From contig NAOQ01000522.1 of assembly GCA_002751075.1 (NCBI GenBank), positions 1-16,827 of the forward strand: a stretch of DNA of 16,827 nucleotides. Direction: 5' to 3'. The translations under genes were made by a program, and so were the position numbers. The notes under the pieces are model-generated. The model was not told the origin of the DNA. It did not search any database and saw nothing but the letters and a program-made list of their open reading frames with translations. Shown piece by piece: positions 1 through 8,500 of this stretch. Origin of the DNA: Ichthyophonus hoferi (taxonomy: Eukaryota > Opisthokonta > Ichthyosporea > Ichthyophonida > Ichthyophonidae). Each line of letters starts with the position of its first letter. Position 1 is the first letter of the stretch.

Positions 1-143
1 TGTAATTTCATTTGATTGAGCTATTCTTATTCTAACTGAATATAAATTATACATTTAATCTCAGATTTATGTTTTATATGTTAATATATAAAAATTAAAA
101 GTTATGTAATAATTAATAATTTTAAAAATATATGCCCAACTAA

Positions 144-190
144 CTACGTTCTCCTAGTCTTATTAACCATACAATTCGAGTCTTCATTTT
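144..190 (-). CDS. Gene A candidate last exon 14
   Basis: The acceptor CCAAGTCTGCAG precedes 47 nt that complete Glu, read NEDSNCMVNKTRRT and end in TAG. The phase fits exon 13. It would give gene A an alternative, basic C-terminus. The exon is very short, and the 840-bp intron before it leaves room for other choices. An ATTAAA lies further down the gene strand near position 60, a possible polyadenylation signal. Confidence 0.35.
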
Positions 191-1030
191 CTGCAGACTT
201 GGAGTAATAAAAATGTTTTAGCTATCCATACTCTGCATGCAAGGATGCATATTTAAACTGCACTTAATTTGGTATTCTCTTAATTTTAAATGGATACAGG
301 TTGTAGGGAATGAACCTGTCTCTATTTATTTCTAGAAAATACTAAATAATAGACCTTCTGAGAGGGTAAAAATTAAGTGGAGTCTTGAGGTCAAATACAT
401 ATGTAAGTGCCGCATTTGTAATAATTGCGTGATTACGTTATACATGTAGGTACTATTTATACTAGAGTTATCCAATATATATTGTTGGATATAATAGTAT
501 CGTTGTACGTATGCCTGACTGAATGAATAAATAGGTGATAAAACATGAATGATTAATTTTGGTATGTCTTGAGGCAGGATACTATAGATAGTAGACAACG
601 AGGAAAACATATATAGTTAAAGTAGCTAAGAGAAATGAATAAGAGAATTATATTTGATTTGGTTTAGTGTATCTTTATGTAGTTTAAGTACACATTTATA
701 GCTGATAAGGGTTGATTTTACAATTAATCAACATTAAACACCATTTTTGGCAATTAATCCATAAAATATAAAATATAGTCTAGTATAATATAATATAATA
801 TATTATATTATATTATATTATTAATTAATATAGCATAATACCATTCATTACAATAGAATGATTAAATGGATGAAGCGGGTGACTGTGTAGTAAGAGATAA
901 TGGATTATGTCTTTATGCAAAATAATATAATTGGATATACTAGAACAATTAAAAGATTGAACTATACAATACCATACCAAAAATTACATTACAACACAAT
1001 TCAGCATAAAGCGATGAGTGAAAAGCGTAC
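191..1030 (-). other. Putative gene A intron 13 or 3' flank
   Basis: AT-rich and non-coding by eye. It contains the TATAA palindrome near 784-821. The 92-residue open frame on the minus strand (610..332) is A/T-driven, with many Ile, Tyr and Leu, and has no supporting signals. If candidate exons 13 and 14 are wrong, this is simply the 3' flank of gene A. Confidence 0.4.
784..821. repeat. (TATAA)n palindrome
   Basis: Several TATAA units run head to tail and then invert into TTATA units, making a near-perfect 38-bp AT-only palindrome that could form a hairpin. Related TATAA runs occur near 4081, 6195 and 16322. Confidence 0.7.
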
Positions 1031-1155
1031 CTCCATCGACTGGTAGACCCTGTGCAGTTGACTCAAAAGTATTAAATGTGGAAACTGCAAAAGAGGAGGT
1101 TTCCGTTGTAAAGGTGGACGTTGGTATTATTACTGGTGGGACAGAAGACACAGAG
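1031..1155 (-). CDS. Gene A candidate exon 13 (Ser/Thr-rich)
   Basis: A strong pyrimidine tract ending CCCTTCAG and a donor GGAG|GTACGC flank 125 nt with one open frame. It reads SVSSVPPVIIPTSTFTTETS then SFAVSTFNTFESTAQGLPVD and G. Its Ser/Thr/Pro bias matches exon 12. It needs two bases from the previous exon, and both candidate donors in exon 12 supply exactly that. It then leaves one base, which candidate exon 14 accepts. The weak point is that exon 12 also has its own stop. Confidence 0.52.
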
Positions 1156-1807
1156 CTGAAGGGAATAAAAAAAGAAAGAGGGAGGGCAACAAGGAAATCA
1201 TGTTATAATGTGTTACATTATTATGCAATGCTGTACAGCAATATATAAAATAGTTATGTTTAGTTGCATAAGATAATTTTAGATATACACATAGTATATT
1301 CAATGTGTGTTTGTATGTTAATACGTTATTATATCCCGTTTATTTAAATATGTATTTAAAAACTGCAATTAGATTACCAGATATTATTTTATAGTTGACT
1401 CTTGAATTATATTATATTTTTGTTCTATGTGGTTAGCACGTTTTTTTCTTATTTTTTTCTTATAAAAAAAAATTAATTTCCTTGAAAAATTGCACTTTTC
1501 ATAATGTAGTTTTAGCCTTGTAATAAAACAAAATTAATAATACTATGTCTAAGGTTAAGATAAGGAGTAGTTATGCTAGGTCTTTCTACAGTTATATGGA
1601 ATATGCTTAATATACAGATCAAATGGCCGTCTAAATTTATTTCATTTTTTTTTATAACAGGCATTGATATAAGAAAGGAAACGCAATTCACCCAGAGTAA
1701 GATCGTCAACACCGCCACGTACCATTATTGCCAAACCAGTCTAGGCATTAAAAACAAGCAACAAAAAAATACAAAGCCAACTGCTCTTACTACCATGTGT
1801 TCTAATG
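1156..1807 (-). other. Gene A 3' region: intron 12 or 3' untranslated region
   Basis: No coding signal is seen. A strong pyrimidine tract at the left end (on the minus strand) forms the acceptor for candidate exon 13, which supports reading this as an intron. Poly-A and poly-T runs occur near 1440-1475. The open frame on the plus strand from 1573 overlaps exon 12 antisense and is a shadow. Confidence 0.45.
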
Positions 1808-2847
1808 TCATCTATAGTGGTCTCCACTTGACCTTTCAACATGTGTCAACTCAGGAGACACTAACCATATTGGTGGTGGTGGTGGTTCAAAATGTGGTGA
1901 TTCATTGCATGTATCGTCAGTCTCAGGGGGCATAGGAGTCCATGTAGGTAAAGAAAGGCCCATGTGATCACTAGGATTGTAACTAAACTTGATACTCTCT
2001 GATGCTTCTTCTACTGTTAGTGGTGTCTGTTTAGTTCTGCTTGTATTTGAATAAAGTTTGTTGTTGAGGTTATTATTGGAATCAGAATTGTTAAAGGGGC
2101 TATATGTTATACTAATGACTGGGTTTCCACCCATAGATTTGATGATGGGGTTGGAGTAAGCATTAATACTTGTCTTATTAACATTATTATTGCAATCGTT
2201 GGGAGAGGTAGAGGTGGGGGTGGGCTCTAGGTTAAGATTGACACTGGGACTAACTTTAGGGTCTGTTGGGATATTGGAGTTGACAGTAGGATTGACTAAG
2301 CTGTCAAGGTATAAGGTTGATTGCTCTGATAATGCTTGTTGTGTGGTAGCCATTATTACGCTTGCATTAACACTAGATATTATTGTTTGTGGTGAATCAG
2401 GAATGACCAATGCATCATTTCCAACAGATTCCTCTATTATAGACTGCAGGTTGGGTTGTATGTGTGGTGTGTTAGATTCCATTGTATTCTGCTGAGTGGT
2501 GGAGGCAGGTATGTTGGCTGGACCGTATAGGATCAAACTAGAATTACTAGATTGTTTAAGTTGTAAGTCGTTTTCTAACCTTGTATTTATTTCTGGGTTC
2601 ACAGAGCAAGAAACATCTTGATAATGTCTTAGTTGGGCGATACTGTTGTTTTTTAAGCTTCTTTTTGGCTGGTCAATTTTGGGTTTATTATTTAAAGGCG
2701 TGCATTCAATATTATTGGAAATATCTAATAGAGATTGCTCTTGAGGGGTTGTATTAGATGAAACGAGTGAGTCCGAGGGAATGGCACTCATAATGACATC
2801 ATCACCTATAGTGGGAATATCATCGTGGGCCGTCACGGTTAAACTGT
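1808..2847 (-). CDS. Gene A exon 12: long Ser/Asn/Thr/Pro-rich tail
   Basis: The acceptor at 2848 is CACTCAACAG, with TGCTAAC as an excellent branch point about 35 nt upstream and a pyrimidine tract between. The exon completes Asp and reads SLTVTAHDDIPTIGDDVIMS and on for 345 residues to a TGA at 1810..1808. Composition is Ser, Asn, Thr, Pro and Gln-rich with very few aromatics, so most of it is probably disordered. There are stretches such as PTSTSPNDCNNNVNKTS, and near the end FEPPPPPIWLVSPEL, a possible ligand for SH3, WW or EVH1 domains (inference). It is the longest open frame in the window. Upstream the frame stays open to 2965, but no ATG occurs there. Two donors near the 3' end (after 1866, GTTAGT; after 1833, GTCAAG) could skip the TGA and join the next exon in phase. 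Confidence 0.7.
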
Positions 2848-5498
2848 CTGTTGAGTGGGCGGAAGGTATGAAGATATAGTTAGCATATAGTGGGTGGTTA
2901 GCTATATGTTGCTTGTTAAGTTTTAAGTTTATTAAGGTACCAGACAGTCTGATGTAAGTGCTCCCCTGTAGCCACAGTTACAGTACTAATAGAAATTGTC
3001 TCTGCGCTACAAGTAAATGCAACATGACACTAGAGAGTTGGGGGGAGGGGACTAAGTACTATGGGTAAACTACTTTGAAATTTTATAAGAGAGTTTTATT
3101 CAAGTATCTACTATTTTTAGTTATACTATTTTATCTTATAATTGATAGGATTAATAATTAAAATATCAATTCATTGAAAGATAAAATCCTAAAAATAATT
3201 TTATTTTATATTGCAGTAAAACAAAATTATAAACCAAAATAATGGCACATGCAATAACTTAAACTAAACACGTTATTTATATACAGCACTAATAGGTAAT
3301 AGCAAGTTGCGCAATAAAGCAGGATTATCATGTAAAATAAAAGTATACTATATCTTACAACTTGAATTCCAAAAACAATAAATATATGAATTTTCATTGA
3401 ATGGCAATTCATTCTTACTCTTTTATAGTGTTTTGAATTGGGTAATTGGCTTATTTTATGCACTTATGCTTGCTATTTTAAAAGAAATTGAGATGATTTT
3501 GGTGAAGTAATAATATTTTATATTTTATGTCCCTGCCTATTCCCACCAATTGCGATTATAACTTGAGCCAGAGCTTTTTTCTGGCTTGGGGTTTCTAGGT
3601 TAAAGTTTTTACTGCTTTTCATGTAAAAAACCAGCGTATTATATCTATATGCCATAAACCTTTAAAGTGCATTTGTTTGTAGAATTAATTGCAAATACAT
3701 TTTATATTACACATATTAGTCACTCTTATAAGTGCCAATCATCAAATTATCACTGTTTTCCCCTGAAACAAAATTGGATAAGTAGTATATAAAACAAAAC
3801 ACTAAGCAGAAAAATTATAATTCTAGTTATTGAATTTTATAATTAATCATTTACAGCTATTCAGAGCCAACTTAGTATATTACAGTTGGCTATTATCCTT
3901 ATAAAATGTCGTGACTATTAAAAATAAATGTTTGCTAACGTTAAAATATATAGCAATGTATTACTGTATATTTAAAGAGTTTGATTTGATGTGGTAAAGA
4001 GAAAAAAGACGGCGGAAACATGAGTTATTTTGATGTGAGCGTGAGTATTGGGGTAAAGCTCTGAGTAGCTAGGGATCTTCTATAATATAATATAAATAAT
4101 ATAATGCAATATAATATGGAAACTATTCATGACGATAATCACGTACCACTACATTCCCTGTCTGGTCCGGTTATATTATTTGTCGTAGCCTGACAGGCCT
4201 CCACCTAGTTAAACTAAAATTAGACTGGGAAAACTCATTTCTACATACAAAGCATATAATTAGTTTCCTAAACAAGGCATGCCATCATATATACACTACT
4301 CACAATAGCAAGTATATACGCGCATTAAAATCACTTCGTAAACATTCATACACTATATTCCGACTAAACACACGTATATTTTGCTGTATAGTAAGTATTA
4401 TAAATATGTACGCATGTACGTACATATGTACATAATTAGATATTTCATTATTTTTATATAAATTATGCTTTTAAATAGCATTATAATATACGTTAAATGT
4501 TCTTCATACGTGGCCTGGCATACATTATATCTGAATTTAATATATATTATCATGTTTATTTATATAGTGCATACCTGTTATGTACATATTAGCACACCAA
4601 ATAATGACGTCAAATACACTGTGCCTATACATTAATATTGGAATATAATACAATGATTTTATAAACTGGATATATTATATATCAAGACATAAATGAAATT
4701 GTCCTGTTCCTCACCTGATTTGTGCCTTGCAAAGTTTTGTTTTCCAGTATCACCACTCTCTGTTCCAGAACATCTGCTAGACTGCGGTTGGGTTAACTCA
4801 ATTCATATCTAGAGCCTTTTGTGCTACAGTTTATGAAATGGTGCAATTTTTTATTCATTTTTATTTTTGACTTTTATTGGGCTCTATGGCTACTCAGTTT
4901 GTTTTGTTTTTTGCCAAATACTTTCTAGATTTATCTGTAAATGTCGGTCTGTATAACAATTATCTCACATATGTTCAGGGTGGCAGCCGATTACTATAGA
5001 CAGAGAATTTAGGATAAAAACTGCGTAGTCTTTATTCATTATCGCTACAGACACATGAATTATTTCCTATTTGTCTCAGACACAACCATTTTATACTTTC
5101 TAAATATATAATTTATATGTAGAATACTTTAAAGCCCAGCATTAGTAAATCACATAATTATAACTAGGGTTATCTTGCCTACGTTTTATGGGTAGTTATA
5201 TTCTACATTACCTACACCATATTTTTTGTAAATACGTGAATGATTAGAAAATTTATAAATAATAACAGTGACAACAAAGCATGATAGGTACTGTTCTCAA
5301 TATGATGTTGTGTTTAATTGTATATTTACAACGATCTATAACGGCAAAAAAAACTAAGGACTAATAGATTCCCATGGATATATCGTAATAACAATAATAA
5401 ATGCAGTAATAATAAAATAACAGTAATTATTATTATACGTAATCTCAAGAGAATATATGCTACGCTTTAGTACTATTAGCATCCTGACTAATAATAAC

Positions 5499-5556
<58 letters not shown>

Positions 5557-8500
5557 TAATCATTAGCCCCACCTTTTGAAAAGATGCTATAAGGTTGTGT
5601 AGATGAATATTTCAATAAGCCAGAATATTTAAATAAGCCAGACAAAATTAAGAAATATAAAAACTTTCCTAATGCATTGTAATAGCTAACCAGAATTTTA
5701 AAATTAAACTCAATAATTCAACTAAAAGGTAAAGTCGTATTTTTCCAATGGCTTAATATAAAAATGTTTTTTATAAGAATACGTGTACGTTTCAATTTTT
5801 GCAGCATGCTGTTCAGCCAAAATCATATCTTTAACGGTTTGTTCATAGACTGTGAGTAAGCTGTCGTAGTAATTCTTTGCTTTGGCTCTGATAAAATGCA
5901 TTTTTCAGTACTATATAGGTAGAAATGTGTAATGATGCATGTATATTGTGACTATATATTACAATATTTGTATAAAGTCAATAGGAAGGTCTATATTGTA
6001 TTGATATGTGACAATATATTAATTAACCAGGTATACTAAAAATATAGGCAACTGGGATACAGCATAAAAATGTAAAAATAAATGCAAGAATAGGCCCGTT
6101 GTAAGTTTATATGCTTGTACTAGATAAGATGAGAGGCCAGAGTGATGACAGTAACTAGATTATGATATGATGTAATATATTGGGATATAAGATATATATT
6201 ATAGTATAGTATATTATATTATTTGAAGACGTACTGGATGAAGATGGAGAAAACGTCTTAATCATTACAGAGAGCAGCATACAGAGAGCAGCATATCACC
6301 AATTATAGCTTTATAAATATATATAAAAAGATAAAGGTCTTACATATCCACAATGTCAGCCGTATCAGCTGGTTCCATAACTACCGTAACAAGAATGTTC
6401 TCTGGTGTCAAAAGATCTCTTATAAATACATGACTATCTGTTTAGGTAAACCAGTATACCTCTCCCTCATGTTTGCTTTATTCTTTACTGGTTCCTTAGC
6501 ACTAGCATTCTTTATGAAACAAATTCTTGCTTTATGACAGCGATGTACGTATGCATAATAATAGTCCAATAGTAATTACTGGGAACTTTAAATCCAGAAT
6601 AATTCAGTGATTTGGTCCCCTAAAGCCTAAAACCAATATAAAGTTTAAATAAGATATATAGATGTAAAGCATTAATTTGAAGAATATTGACCTTCCGAGA
6701 ACAAAATATTAACAAACCAAAAAGACTTAAATATATCTACACTATAATCTGTAGAAGAGAATGAGATGTAAAAAAATAATGACAAAACTTAGTTTAGTTG
6801 AGTCTTACTACATTACTTGAACTGTGCACCCCTATTATTTATGAAAGGCTTCCTCACTTCTATTATGCTTCTAGTAATTACCCGAGTAGCCTTGTATGTA
6901 TAGATAAATATATAGGCAATATTATTTAAGCAAGGTTACATTACACAGATGTATCTACATGGTGACACACCCAAGAAAATATTTATTTAGTGATCTATAT
7001 CATAAATATATATTATTTTTCTCCATGTCTGTACATACATACAAAAATCGCTTTATCTGCACACAAAAAATAATCACCCTCTGCAAAATGTTTATTCTTG
7101 GGGGGTGATAGTGAAAGTTTCTCAGCTATAACTGCCGCGGGTGTTGATGTTATTATCTTTGGTTTTGGTAGTTGCTCTTCAATTTCGTTTACTGTATAAC
7201 GTTGGTCAGCAGAAGATTAAATAATTTGAAATAAAAACAAACCATTTGTGTAATACTAATTGCTCCATCTAGTATGTTATGTAAATGAATACTTATTTGA
7301 TACATGGTAATGTACCGGCTGCTCCCCCTCCGTCCTCCTCCAAATATAAATGCGTACTAAATAAGTTATTATTATTATTATTATTACTAATTTTGTGTTC
7401 TTTCATAAAATTATTTATAGACCAGTTGCAGATTACATGATTTAACAACTTCACTTGATCTGACTAAAACAATAGTAGTAAATTAAATGCTAATTTACCC
7501 TAAAATAATGACAGACTTGTACGAATATGTTTTAAAAGAAAGACTTATATAAATATTTTTATATAACTTCAATAACAGTTAAACGTTTCAACTACAAGAT
7601 AACAATTAAATCTCCTTAGAAAATATGAAATACAAAGCCTTAAAACATAACAGATGTACTTTCAGCCATCAACATATCTCTGCGTTCACGAAGGCCCTCT
7701 ATCTGTCGGTATCGCGAGCTAGTCTTAAAATTATCCAGGCGTCGATTTTCTTCACCCTTGTATTTGATAAGCAAGCATTCAAATTTATTTCTGTTAAATT
7801 ATATAAATATCAACAATTATTATATGCTAAAAGGTTTGGCAATAACGAATGTTAACTTATAAAATGTTGTATGTGGGTAGTAAGTATTTAAAGAATGGAG
7901 TACTATTCATATGTTTGTTAAATTTTAGTGGGAAAAGTTTTCTTTTTGCGTTGGGGGTGTAGGCATGGGGTTATAAGAAATTCGGCGTGTTAATTCAGAC
8001 TTCAATACTTTGCGTATCGCATAGGGATATTCTTAAGTTTATCTTATTTCGTGATTTTCTCGTAGATTTTTTTTTTTTTTTTTTTTTTGTCTCAACATGG
8101 CCATATAGCAATCGAGTATACTGACTGGTGTTGGTTTATCAGAAAACGTACTCTTTCATATTTATTATTTATTATAGCCTTCCACTATATATGCCATAAC
8201 TGATAAACCACCAAACAGCCTTTTATATTTGATAATGGAAAGACACATACTCAAGGCCTTTGTTTTCAATATTTTTGGTCTCAATCTCTGCTTTGAGAAT
8301 TTTGATATGACGAGATAGCGGCTCATGTATATTTGTAGAGCTTGTTGAGGACATTTTTAGTGTTAGGAACTCTGGCTAATATATAAAGCAATGATTCGTA
8401 CAATTTTAGAAGACACAAAAAGAGAAAGGCAGTGTGATAACATTGGTATATATAGGCTGGGAGAACAGCAACAAGAAAACCAATTTTATTTTATGAATGT

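Noticed and set aside
332-610. Minus-strand 92-residue frame rich in Ile, Leu, Tyr
   Set aside because: AT-driven composition with no splice, start or homology support.
1018-1248. Plus-strand 76-residue frame
   Set aside because: It is antisense to candidate exon 13 and begins at a non-ATG codon. The minus strand has the better splice signals.
1573-2495. Plus-strand open frames over 1573..1935 and 2190..2495
   Set aside because: They lie antisense to the long gene A exon and mirror its composition; no plus-strand splice or start context supports them.
5354-5645. Two minus-strand open frames of poly-Leu and poly-Ile
   Set aside because: They are translations of the (AAT)n array and lie within an intron of gene A.
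5789-5901. Exon 8 as the first exon of a separate gene, starting at ATG 5901
   Set aside because: The near-ideal donor of exon 7 and an exact phase match make an internal exon more likely, though a second promoter cannot be excluded.
8067-8088. Poly-T run as the tail of a retroposed element
   Set aside because: No target-site duplication, promoter boxes or element body could be seen on either side.
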